Source of the DNA: Flavobacteriales bacterium
GTDB taxonomy: Bacteria > Bacteroidota > Bacteroidia > Flavobacteriales_D > CAJJDF01
Reading direction: 5' to 3'
DNA: 34,633 nt
Assembly: GCA_020630395.1 (NCBI GenBank)
Contig: JAHDBM010000018.1
Location: 14,955 to 49,587 of the forward strand
Position numbers and translations under genes: made by a program. Of the stretch, positions 25,675 to 33,638 are shown in pieces; within the stretch, counting starts at the first letter, position 1, and every line of letters starts with the position of its first letter. The notes below the pieces were generated by a model. The model did no database searches and was not told where the DNA came from. It saw only the letters and a list, made by a program, of their open reading frames with translations.

Positions 25675-27324
25675 TTACATTAACAAAATTTTAGCATTAG
25701 CCTTTGCCTCATCTGTAATTTTATCTCCGCTTAACATTTTTGCTAATGCATGTATTCGCTCATCAGGTGACAAATGCTTCATTTTTGTAAAGGTTTTATC
25801 ATTCTCAATCCTTTTATATACAAATAAATGTTCATCTCCTTTTCCTGCTATTTGAGGTAAATGTGTAATTGATATAACTTGTGTTGTTTTACCAATTCTC
25901 TTCATCATTTCTCCCATTTTACCTGCAATATCTCCAGATACTCCTGTGTCAATTTCATCAAAAATAATTGAGGGCAATTGTTTATACTGAGCTAAAATCT
26001 TCTTTAAACATAGCATTAACCTAGATAGCTCTCCACCAGAAGCGACTTTATCTAGCGGTTGATGTACACCACCCTTATTTGCCGTAAACTTAAATATAAC
26101 GTTATCTTTTCCTTGAGAAGAAAAATCAACTTTTTGCGTTAACTCAATGATTAATGAGGCATTTACTAGCCCTAATTTAGCAAGTAATGGTTCTATATCC
26201 TTTTCTAACAATTGAGCAGCTTCATTTCTAGATCTACTTAAAGTATTAGACAGTTGCATTAATTCAGTTTCTTTTTGTGCTAATGACTCATTCAACTTCA
26301 TTATTTCATCATCAAAAGAATTTACAAAAGAAACTTTAGCTCTTAGCTTATCTCTTGCCTCTATAAGATCTTCTATTGAAGTACAATAATGCTTTTGATA
26401 CAAACTATTAATTGTATTCAACTGCTCTGATAAACGTTCGATTAGTATTGGATCATACACTACTTTACCCACACTGTCTTCAGCATCATGTTGTAAATCT
26501 TTTAATTCTATTTCAACAGAATTAATTCGCTCATATATTGACTCAAGAGTGGCGTTTGAATTTGAAATCTTTCCAATAAGCTGTTTCGCGCTATTAATTT
26601 TGTCTATAATACCCGATTCACTTTCTAATAAATTAATTAAACCAGTTAAACCCGAAGCAATATCTTCTGCGTTATTTAACGTGTTTAATTCTTCTTCGAT
26701 TTGCTCTTCGTTTTGCTCTTCTAAATTCAAACTCTCTAATTCATTGAGCTGAAACCTCATATAATCTAACTCATTTTTAAGTTCCAGTTCTTTTTCCCTT
26801 AACTCATCTAATTTTTTTCGAGTATGTATATAATCTTGATATTGTTTGCTATACTTAATAAGTAGGTCTTCATTATTACCAATAACATCCAATGTTTGAA
26901 GTTGAAAACCTTGTTTATTAAGTAATAATGTTTGATGCTGAGAATGAACATCAATTAACCTAATCGATAAATCTTTTAAAACCGTTAATGAAACAGGTGT
27001 ATCATTAATAAACGCTCTAGATTTTCCTGAAGGCAAAATTTCTCTTCTAAGAATAGTGTGCACATCAAAATCTAAATCATTTACATCAAAAAAAGATTTT
27101 AAATCCATTTTATGAATATTAAAAGTAGATTCAATAATACATTTCTCATTAAGATTAGATAAAACAGACGTGTCTACCCTTTCTCCTAGCGTCAACCCCA
27201 AAGCTCCTAATATAATAGATTTACCCGCTCCCGTTTCGCCAGTAATAACTGTCATTCCTTTATTAAAAGAAACTTCTAACCGATCTATTAATGCATAATT
27301 TGATATGAAAATTTTTGAAAGCAT
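25675..27324 (-). CDS. recN: DNA repair protein RecN
   Basis: SMC-like ATPase that holds broken DNA ends together during recombinational repair. The 549-residue length is normal. The N-terminal Walker A lies in VITGETGAGKSIILGAL, and the central region (about 150-370) is two long coiled coils. The C-terminal head has the signature ASGGELSRLMLCLK and the Walker B FDEIDTGVSGDIAGKMG, followed by the H-loop ISITHLPQIA. The start is ATG 27324, giving the canonical MLSKIFISNYALIDRLEV opening. It is divergent from holA with a 101-bp spacer. No clear TTG/TAnnTTTG pair is seen, and no LexA-type box is recognised. Confidence 0.97.
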   Translation of the reverse strand: MLSKIFISNYALIDRLEVSFNKGMTVITGETGAGKSIILGALGLTLGERVDTSVLSNLNEKCIIESTFNIHKMDLKSFFDVNDLDFDVHTILRREILPSGKSRAFINDTPVSLTVLKDLSIRLIDVHSQHQTLLLNKQGFQLQTLDVIGNNEDLLIKYSKQYQDYIHTRKKLDELREKELELKNELDYMRFQLNELESLNLEEQNEEQIEEELNTLNNAEDIASGLTGLINLLESESGIIDKINSAKQLIGKISNSNATLESIYERINSVEIELKDLQHDAEDSVGKVVYDPILIERLSEQLNTINSLYQKHYCTSIEDLIEARDKLRAKVSFVNSFDDEIMKLNESLAQKETELMQLSNTLSRSRNEAAQLLEKDIEPLLAKLGLVNASLIIELTQKVDFSSQGKDNVIFKFTANKGGVHQPLDKVASGGELSRLMLCLKKILAQYKQLPSIIFDEIDTGVSGDIAGKMGEMMKRIGKTTQVISITHLPQIAGKGDEHLFVYKRIENDKTFTKMKHLSPDERIHALAKMLSGDKITDEAKANAKILLM

Positions 27325-27425
27325 ACTACTAAAATAAGGTTAATACTTTTAGGTGCTTCATTTTTGACAATGGATTTTTATCTTTACATCAATTAAGTAT
27401 TTCATATCAATAATATTAATAGATT

Positions 27426-28427
27426 TTGAAGTTTGAACAAATCATAAAAGACATTAAGAATAAGGCATATAAGCCTATCTATTTTTTAATGGGAGACGAA
27501 GCCTTTTATATTGATGAAATAACCAATTTAATTGCAACATCTGTTCTGCAAGAACATGAAAAAGATTTTAATCAAACTGTTTTATACGGAAAAGACACCT
27601 CTGTTAACGAAATAGTATCAGTTGCTAAGCGATTCCCAATGATGAGTGAACATCAAGTGGTAATTGTTAAAGAAGCTCAACATATTCGTAAAATAGAAGA
27701 TTTAGATTCATACGTTAAACAACCACTTAATTCTACTATCCTTGTAATTAATTATAAGTTTAAAAAACTAGATAAAAGAAAAGCGGTTGCAAAGCTTATT
27801 GATAAAACTGGTATACTATTTTTATCTGATAAACTGAGGGATTATCAAGTGCCTAATTGGATAAATGCAAAAATAAAGGAAACCGGATTATCTATTCAAC
27901 CTAAAAACTCTTTATTACTTGCTGAATTTTTAGGAACTAATTTGAGTAAAATAAATAATGAAATCAATAAGCTTAAGCTTATTTTACCAAAAGGAAGTGA
28001 AATATCTGCTGAAGTAATTGAGAAAAACATTGGTATTAGTAAAGATTATAATGTATTTGAGCTTCAATCTGCATTAGCTAAAAAAGATATTTTAAAGGCT
28101 AATAGAATTTCTATCTATTTTGCTCAAAACCCAAAAGAAAACCCTTTGGTTGTTACTATTTCGAGTTTATTCAATTATTTTTCTAAAATATTACAGCTAC
28201 ATTTTTCCAAAAACAAAATGAACGATAATGTATTAGCTGGTGAATTAAAAGTTCATCCATTTTTTGTTAAAGAATATAAAGTTGCCGCTCAGCATTATTC
28301 TCCAAAAAAACTAGTGAAAATAGTAAGTTATTTAAGGGAATATGATTTAAAAAGCAAAGGAGTTAATAATGTAAGTACACCTGATGGTGAATTGCTTAAG
28401 GAGCTTTTGTTTAAGATTATGCATTAA
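27426..28427 (+). CDS. holA: DNA polymerase III delta subunit (clamp loader)
   Basis: Opens the beta sliding clamp within the clamp-loader complex. The 333-residue protein has the family pattern: YKPIYFLMGDEAFYIDEI near the N-terminus, KRFPMMSEHQVVIVKEAQ, the PLNSTILVINYKFKKLDKRKAVAKLI AAA-like core, GTNLSKINNEINKL, and the C-terminal helical collar domain (NVFELQSALAKKD, PLVVTISSLFNYFSKI). The start codon is TTG at 27426, giving MKFEQIIKDIKNK. No ATG is available nearby, and this opening matches the usual bacteroidal HolA N-terminus, so TTG initiation is likely. It is followed by a 185-nt spacer with a REP-like element. Confidence 0.93.
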   Translation: MKFEQIIKDIKNKAYKPIYFLMGDEAFYIDEITNLIATSVLQEHEKDFNQTVLYGKDTSVNEIVSVAKRFPMMSEHQVVIVKEAQHIRKIEDLDSYVKQPLNSTILVINYKFKKLDKRKAVAKLIDKTGILFLSDKLRDYQVPNWINAKIKETGLSIQPKNSLLLAEFLGTNLSKINNEINKLKLILPKGSEISAEVIEKNIGISKDYNVFELQSALAKKDILKANRISIYFAQNPKENPLVVTISSLFNYFSKILQLHFSKNKMNDNVLAGELKVHPFFVKEYKVAAQHYSPKKLVKIVSYLREYDLKSKGVNNVSTPDGELLKELLFKIMH

Positions 28428-28463
28428 TGTTAACAGTATAGTGAATTATTTATAATTGAATTT

Positions 28464-28504
28464 GAGATTGCTTCAATTTCATTCCATTCAATTTCGCAAT
28501 GACG
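28464..28504 (-). repeat. REP-like dispersed repeat, degenerate copy
   Basis: The arms GAGATTGCTTC (28464-28474) and CGCAATGACG (28495-28504) match the two ends of the widespread bacterial palindromic element that on the other strand reads CGTCATTGCGA...GAAGCAATCTC. The centre is unusual: a 9-bp direct repeat TTCAATTTC (28472-28480 and 28487-28495) replaces the usual GC-rich core. It lies between the convergent holA and T9SS type A genes. The match to the element is from memory, not a search. Confidence 0.6.
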
Positions 28505-28549
28505 ATTTTATTGGTTAATAGTATAAAAAGATAATCAATAAAGCACTAT

Positions 28550-28586
28550 CACGAGCTTGGCGACAGAAAAGCGAAGTGACTAATCA
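28550..28586 (+). repeat. Possible second REP-like fragment
   Basis: A GC-richer patch of about 35 bases in an AT-rich spacer. It contains GCGAAGTGACTAATC, which resembles the CGAAGTGAC..AATC part of the same repeat family in the opposite orientation to the copy at 28464-28504. Too degenerate to be sure. Confidence 0.3.
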
Positions 28587-28612
28587 TTGAATTTTGAAAT
28601 AACTTGAATAAC

Positions 28613-30472
28613 TTAATTCTTAACAACCTTCTTAGTCAAGATTTTCTCTTTGTTACTGTATATCCTCAATACATAAACCCCAGGAGTTAGTAGTTCAGTA
28701 GAAAATTGAATTCTATTATCTCCAGCTTTGGCTATGTCTTCATACAAAACTTTAACTAACTTTCCATTTCTATCTAATAATTCGGCTTTAATTTCTTTCT
28801 CTGCATCTAAAGAAAAATGTGCTTCCATATAGTCTTTTGTAGGATTAGGAAAAGCTACTCCGTTTTGTTGAGGAGTTAATGTAGTAGGTCTTTCATCAAA
28901 ACAATCACCAGGTAAATAAATCTCAGATGCCCAACTGTTATTATCTCTAGACAGAGATCCATAATAGCCTGTTAACCATACTTTACAAGACTCATTGTAT
29001 TTTCTTTGTAAACCAAAATAATCACCCCATCTTTGATTTGGACTAAACTGACTTGCCACAATATTATCTCCTTTTTTAAGGATTTTAAGCTTAGAATAGT
29101 TGTCACCATCAAAATATATTGCAGAATGACCTGGGTAATACCATTTTGAGCTATGATTAAAACCAATTAAAGCTTTTTTCTCATTAGGAACAATGCCTCC
29201 ATAAACAATATTAGGATAGCCTAATTCCAAACTATCATGATAAATATAATTTCCTTTAACAGTAGTCGGGTTTTCTGAAGGGTTTTCAATTACACCATGA
29301 TAAACAGCTACATGCCCGGTTGGAGGATGTAAACAATTTTGAACAAACTGTATTGTTTTATTCTCCAAAATCCCGCCTAGCACTCTTGAGTCATTTGTTT
29401 GAAAAAAACGATTAGAACCTTGCATTTGATTAGCTCTTGGTGCTAAATAATAAGGTAAATCAGCTTTTAATAAATGAACGTTTAACTGAGATGTTCCACT
29501 AGCTACTGAGTTGGTAACTTCAATTAAATAAATAGAATCACTTTGAGTTGCAAAATTTCTGTTTGATAAAAAATACTGATTAGGTCCTTTTAAATCAAAA
29601 CCACCCCTAACAGGATGCATATTTCTAATATTGATACCTCCTTCACTAATCTCTGACCATAAATCGGTAGCAACAACAGTGTCTCCTGCATAACCATCTA
29701 CTTTATCCAATTGCCATATAACGGTTTGCTTAAAAGAAGTTTGCCAAGGACCACCTTCCACTAATAAATTCATTGTAATAAATAAATCATTATTAGTTAA
29801 TGAAATAGCTGGGTAATCACTCCATGAAGTATCGTTTAAAGGATTTCCTGATAGCGCATAAATATTCCAAGGATCCATTGGGTTAGATGTAGAAGAAAAG
29901 CACGTAATGATATTACTAGTCGCTACAGTACTTCCAACTAAAAAAACCAAAATAAACCTATCTTCAACAGGATCATATATCATTTTAGGATCAAAACTAT
30001 GACCAGTATATCCCGATAGTTGATCTCTAAAAAAATTAAGTGAAACTTCAGCTATCATAGTATCTGCTTCAGTATCTTGAATAAATATTGCAGAGTTAAA
30101 AGCAGAAATTAAAATACCATCATTAGAAATTGCCATTGAATTATCGTTAGGTATTCCATGTCCGCCAGCATTGGTTAAAAAAGATTTACCCAATTTAAGC
30201 GTATCTTCTGATGTAATTGACCTATTGGTGATTGTTCTTCCTGTTTTAGGATTATTTGCTTCAATCTCTAGTTTTTTTCTTAATAAAAAACTTCTGTAAG
30301 AATCTCCATCAGGTGATGGAGCAATCATATGCTGAACTTGAACTGCCCAATCTTTCGTTTTGGCCTCTTTTAAATCAATTTGCTTGACAAACGAAACATT
30401 AACTGCCTGTTTTTGTTGACTGTAAACAATAGAAGTAAACAGTAACAAGAAGGTTATAACACTATATTTCAT
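28613..30472 (-). CDS. T9SS type A sorting domain secreted protein
   Basis: 619 residues from ATG 30472. A longer frame to 30535 adds 21 residues before an obvious signal peptide (MKYSVITFLLLFTSIVYSQQ) and overlaps the upstream sanA-like gene, so I reject it. After the signal lies a long beta-rich region (NPMDPWNIYALSG, TSWSDYPAISLTNNDLFITMNL, NQRWGDYFGL) resembling secreted beta-propeller proteins. The last ~85 residues are a type A sorting domain (AFPNPTKDYMEAHFSL, LLDRNGKLVKVLYE, GVYVLRIYSNKEKILTKKVVK). It is exported through the outer membrane by T9SS. There is no catalytic motif that I recognise. It follows the sanA-like gene by 37 nt and may be in its operon. Confidence 0.9.
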   Translation of the reverse strand: MKYSVITFLLLFTSIVYSQQKQAVNVSFVKQIDLKEAKTKDWAVQVQHMIAPSPDGDSYRSFLLRKKLEIEANNPKTGRTITNRSITSEDTLKLGKSFLTNAGGHGIPNDNSMAISNDGILISAFNSAIFIQDTEADTMIAEVSLNFFRDQLSGYTGHSFDPKMIYDPVEDRFILVFLVGSTVATSNIITCFSSTSNPMDPWNIYALSGNPLNDTSWSDYPAISLTNNDLFITMNLLVEGGPWQTSFKQTVIWQLDKVDGYAGDTVVATDLWSEISEGGINIRNMHPVRGGFDLKGPNQYFLSNRNFATQSDSIYLIEVTNSVASGTSQLNVHLLKADLPYYLAPRANQMQGSNRFFQTNDSRVLGGILENKTIQFVQNCLHPPTGHVAVYHGVIENPSENPTTVKGNYIYHDSLELGYPNIVYGGIVPNEKKALIGFNHSSKWYYPGHSAIYFDGDNYSKLKILKKGDNIVASQFSPNQRWGDYFGLQRKYNESCKVWLTGYYGSLSRDNNSWASEIYLPGDCFDERPTTLTPQQNGVAFPNPTKDYMEAHFSLDAEKEIKAELLDRNGKLVKVLYEDIAKAGDNRIQFSTELLTPGVYVLRIYSNKEKILTKKVVKN

Positions 30473-30509
30473 AAATTCCCTAATTTCTTCAACTATGAAA
30501 ATAGGTTGT

Positions 30510-31154
30510 TTACAGCTCAATCTCAATTTTTTCACCTAAAAACTTAGGAGTTGTTTTCAACAAGTAAATGTCTAAAACTGCTTTATACTTTGCTAAAAAC
30601 TCTCTAAGCTTCATTCTTTTACTTAAAACAGGAGATTTAGCGTTATAACCTATTGCCTCTATACCATTAGTTCTGGCAATAAATACAGCACGTTCGTTAT
30701 GAAATTGTTGAGATATTATAGTAAAGGAATGCTGCCCAAAAACTTTTTCAGCTCTTATCATGGAATCAAACGTTCTTAAACCTGCATAATCCATAGTAAT
30801 ATGATTTTCCTTTACTCCTAATGAAACTAAATAATCTTTCATCTGTTGAGGCTCATTATAACCATCTACATGATTATCTCCACTAACCAAAATATGCTTT
30901 ATTTTTTTATGTTTATACAACTCATAAGCCGCATCCATCCTATGCTTAAAATAAGGATTTACACCTCCTAATCTGCCGTATTTTGAAGTTCCCAATACCA
31001 CACCAACATTATTAGTTGGAATATTAGAATGCTCATTATACATATAATCATTAGAAGTTGATAAAACATGATAATATGAAAACACCATTGACATGCCAAT
31101 AATAACAGCAATAGCAACAAAGGTCAACAATATTTTTTTTATCATTTTAATCAT
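30510..31154 (-). CDS. SanA/YdcF-type DUF218 envelope protein
   Basis: 214 residues. One N-terminal TM anchor (about 6-26, IKKILLTFVAIAVIIGMSMVF) is followed by a DUF218 domain: VGVVLGTSKYGRLGGVNPYFKHRMDAAYELY, HILVSGDNHVDGYNEPQQMKDYLVSLG, DYAGLRTFDSMIRA, and QFHNERAVFIARTNGIEAIGY. E. coli SanA affects vancomycin exclusion and envelope permeability; the molecular activity is unclear. The start ATG overlaps the stop of the upstream GT2 gene (ATGA, 4 nt), so the two are translationally coupled. A start three codons later (MIKKIL) is possible but less supported. Periplasmic domain by topology inference. Confidence 0.9.
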   Translation of the reverse strand: MIKMIKKILLTFVAIAVIIGMSMVFSYYHVLSTSNDYMYNEHSNIPTNNVGVVLGTSKYGRLGGVNPYFKHRMDAAYELYKHKKIKHILVSGDNHVDGYNEPQQMKDYLVSLGVKENHITMDYAGLRTFDSMIRAEKVFGQHSFTIISQQFHNERAVFIARTNGIEAIGYNAKSPVLSKRMKLREFLAKYKAVLDIYLLKTTPKFLGEKIEIEL

Positions 31155-32395
31155 GATCGCTTGGCTTCAATAACTCTTAAATGTAGTAATAATGATTTTT
31201 TATCTAACTTATCATTTGCAGGCTGGATATTCATCCATTTACATAACTCTAAAACCTCTCCTTTTATTTCTTTGTTGGGATATCCATTATCTCTAGCAAA
31301 ATGAACAAACTTTAACACTTTAAATGCATCAAAAAATTGAAAAAATCTTTTCTTGAAAGATTTAAAATCTGTTGTATTGTTCTTAATTTCATTTACTTTA
31401 TCATGAAATGCAATCGAATTATTAAATTGATTTAATACTTCACGTTTTGATTTGTAATCATTTGATTCATAAATTAATAGCAAATCGTCAATTAATGATT
31501 TCAATATATCAAACACCTTAACATCATAAGTTGGGTATTGTGTATAATTATCTGAATTTAAAAAGTCATGCATTGCTTTTCCTGTTCCAAAAGGAACCCT
31601 ATCGGATGTTCTTGGAGATGGAAAAACACATGTAGTGTTTAATTCTGTGAAACCACCTAAAGAGATAATTTTATGAAGAAAATAAAAATCCTCACCAGCT
31701 TTTCGCTTATTCATACCTCCTTGTTTTTGATAAGTCAATGATCGAACTGCCATGCTAGAACCAACTGTATGATAACCATAAGGGAAGCCTGCATAAATTA
31801 GCCCAAGATTATAATACCTTAAAAATAATTCATAATTAATAATTCCACTGTAATGCAAATCTGTGTATTCATCACCTTCTAATGGATGCTGATACTGTAT
31901 AGCACAACCAGGTGTTTTAGTCTCCATTTGAAAATGATGTTCAATTGCTTGAAAGTAATTAGATGCCACTTTACAATCTGCATCTAAACACACAATTACA
32001 CCATTTTGCTTGTCTATTTTATCAAATCGATTAACTGCTTCATCCATTCCAATTTTTCTAGCTAACCCAACACCTGCATGTTTTTTAGGCAATGTTACTT
32101 CAACTATTGTGAAACAATTAAAAAATGGCTTATTGACTGATAACCAAACCCCTACTTCTTCTTTAGTCTGTTGATTTCTAACTATAATCGATTCCTCTGC
32201 TATCTCACTATGATTTATTACAATAATAACCTCTACTTCTAATGTAGGTTGCTCGCAAATCTGTAAAGCATCTAGTGTTTCGCATATATTGGGCTCATTA
32301 TGACATGGTATGACCACTATAATATTAAGATCATCAGAAACTGGATGAATAATTTTAGGTTCTTGAAACCCATATTTCTCCAAATATGCATTCAT
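31151..32395 (-). CDS. Glycosyltransferase family 2
   Basis: 414 residues. GT-A fold opening LNIIVVIPCHNEPNICETLDAL, a DxD motif in VCLDADCKV (about 140-150), and the acceptor-site motif GMNKRKAGEDFYFLHKI with the ED pair. No membrane segments are visible, unlike many polysaccharide synthases of this family. The C-terminal ~120 residues are helical and Lys/Phe-rich (FKSFKKRFFQFFDAFKVLKF), possibly membrane-peripheral. Donor and acceptor are unknown. It is coupled with a sanA-like envelope gene through a 4-nt overlap, suggesting a role in cell-surface glycans. Divergent from gcvT, 97-bp spacer. Confidence 0.88.
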   Translation of the reverse strand: MNAYLEKYGFQEPKIIHPVSDDLNIIVVIPCHNEPNICETLDALQICEQPTLEVEVIIVINHSEIAEESIIVRNQQTKEEVGVWLSVNKPFFNCFTIVEVTLPKKHAGVGLARKIGMDEAVNRFDKIDKQNGVIVCLDADCKVASNYFQAIEHHFQMETKTPGCAIQYQHPLEGDEYTDLHYSGIINYELFLRYYNLGLIYAGFPYGYHTVGSSMAVRSLTYQKQGGMNKRKAGEDFYFLHKIISLGGFTELNTTCVFPSPRTSDRVPFGTGKAMHDFLNSDNYTQYPTYDVKVFDILKSLIDDLLLIYESNDYKSKREVLNQFNNSIAFHDKVNEIKNNTTDFKSFKKRFFQFFDAFKVLKFVHFARDNGYPNKEIKGEVLELCKWMNIQPANDKLDKKSLLLHLRVIEAKRS

Positions 32396-32429
32396 ATTAT
32401 AAAAGTAATTTTTTGAACAAGAAAAACTA

Positions 32430-32459
32430 TTGAAAAATGCTCCTTAACTTCTATATTTA
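32430..32459 (+). promoter_or_regulatory. Probable gcvT promoter
   Basis: TTG (32430-32432), 19-nt spacer, TATATTTA (32452-32459), one mismatch to TAnnTTTG. It lies 33 nt upstream of the ATG at 32493. No glycine riboswitch is visible: the leader is too short and AT-rich. Confidence 0.5.
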
Positions 32460-32492
32460 TATTAAATAATTGATTTAATAACATTATACAAC

Positions 32493-33575
32493 ATGAAAAA
32501 GACAGCTTTAACAAGTGTACACATAGATAGTGGTGCTAAAATGGTAGAATTTGCAGGATATTATATGCCTTTACAATACGAAGGTTTATCTATTGAACAT
32601 GAAACTGTTAGAAAGGCTGTAGGTGTATTTGATGTTTCTCACATGGGAGAGTTTTTAATTGAAGGTCCTCATGCTCTTGAATTAATTCAAAAAGTTACCT
32701 CTAATGATGCATCTAAATTAACTGTTGGTAAAGCACAATACAGTTGTTTACCTAATGATAAAGGCGGAATTGTAGACGATTTAATCGTATATAGAGTTAA
32801 AGAAGAAACGTATTTATTAGTTGTAAACGCTTCTAATATGGAGAAAGATTGGAATTGGATTAAGTCTAATAATACAATGGGAGCAGAAATGAAAGATCTT
32901 TCTATGGATTATTCTCTACTAGCAATACAAGGACCTAAAGCAGTTGAAGCTATGCAAAGTTTAACATCAGTTAATTTAGCCGATATTAAATTCTATAATT
33001 TCGAAGTAGGTCCATTTGCTGGAATAGATCATGTTATCATATCTGCTACAGGATATACTGGAAGTGGTGGTTTTGAAATATACTGTAAAAACAGTGAAGC
33101 AAAACAAATTTGGGCTAAAGTATTAGAAGCAGGGGCTGATTTTGGTATAAAACCTATAGGTTTAGCTGCAAGAGATACCTTAAGACTTGAAATGGGATAC
33201 TGTTTATATGGCAATGATATTGATGACACTACTTCTCCTCTTGAAGCTGGATTAGGTTGGATTACTAAATTCTCAAAAGATTTTATCAATTCTGAAGCAC
33301 TTGCAAAACAAAAAGAAGAAGGAATCACTAAAAAATTAGTTGGCTTTGAAGTATTAGAAAAAGGGATTCCAAGACAAGGATACGAACTTAAAGATGCTAA
33401 CGATAATGTAATTGGAAATGTAACATCTGGTACTATGGCTCCATCCTTAGATAAAGGGATTGGAATGGGATATGTTGCTAAAGAGTTTGCTAAAGCTGAT
33501 ACTGAAATATTTGTACAAATTAGAAAAAAACAAGTAAAAGCTAAAGTGATTAAATTCCCTTTTTATAAAGGTTAA
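32493..33575 (+). CDS. gcvT: Aminomethyltransferase (glycine cleavage T protein)
   Basis: T-protein of the glycine cleavage system: transfers the methylene group from aminomethyl-lipoyl H-protein to tetrahydrofolate with release of ammonia. The 360-residue length is normal. Motifs: [27 protein letters not shown] at the N-terminus, [21 protein letters not shown] (the catalytic-Asp region), [12 protein letters not shown] and [21 protein letters not shown], and the C-terminal barrel [21 protein letters not shown]. No gcvH or gcvP is adjacent, as is common in Bacteroidota. The next gene downstream on the same strand begins 63 nt later. Confidence 0.97.
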   Translation: MKKTALTSVHIDSGAKMVEFAGYYMPLQYEGLSIEHETVRKAVGVFDVSHMGEFLIEGPHALELIQKVTSNDASKLTVGKAQYSCLPNDKGGIVDDLIVYRVKEETYLLVVNASNMEKDWNWIKSNNTMGAEMKDLSMDYSLLAIQGPKAVEAMQSLTSVNLADIKFYNFEVGPFAGIDHVIISATGYTGSGGFEIYCKNSEAKQIWAKVLEAGADFGIKPIGLAARDTLRLEMGYCLYGNDIDDTTSPLEAGLGWITKFSKDFINSEALAKQKEEGITKKLVGFEVLEKGIPRQGYELKDANDNVIGNVTSGTMAPSLDKGIGMGYVAKEFAKADTEIFVQIRKKQVKAKVIKFPFYKG

Positions 33576-33638
33576 CCATTGATTAACATCATTGAAGCAA
33601 AATTATCGTTACTTTAAAGTAAGATCAAATTTATTATT

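Noticed and set aside
30473-30535. 21-residue N-terminal extension of the T9SS type A protein
   Set aside because: It places charged residues before a clear signal peptide at Met22 and overlaps the sanA-like gene; the start at 30472 is better.
32401-32492. Glycine riboswitch upstream of gcvT
   Set aside because: The 97-bp AT-rich spacer has no conserved riboswitch core and the predicted leader is about 30 nt.
33029-33328. 99-codon minus-strand frame
   Set aside because: Antisense shadow inside gcvT; the gcvT frame carries all expected motifs.
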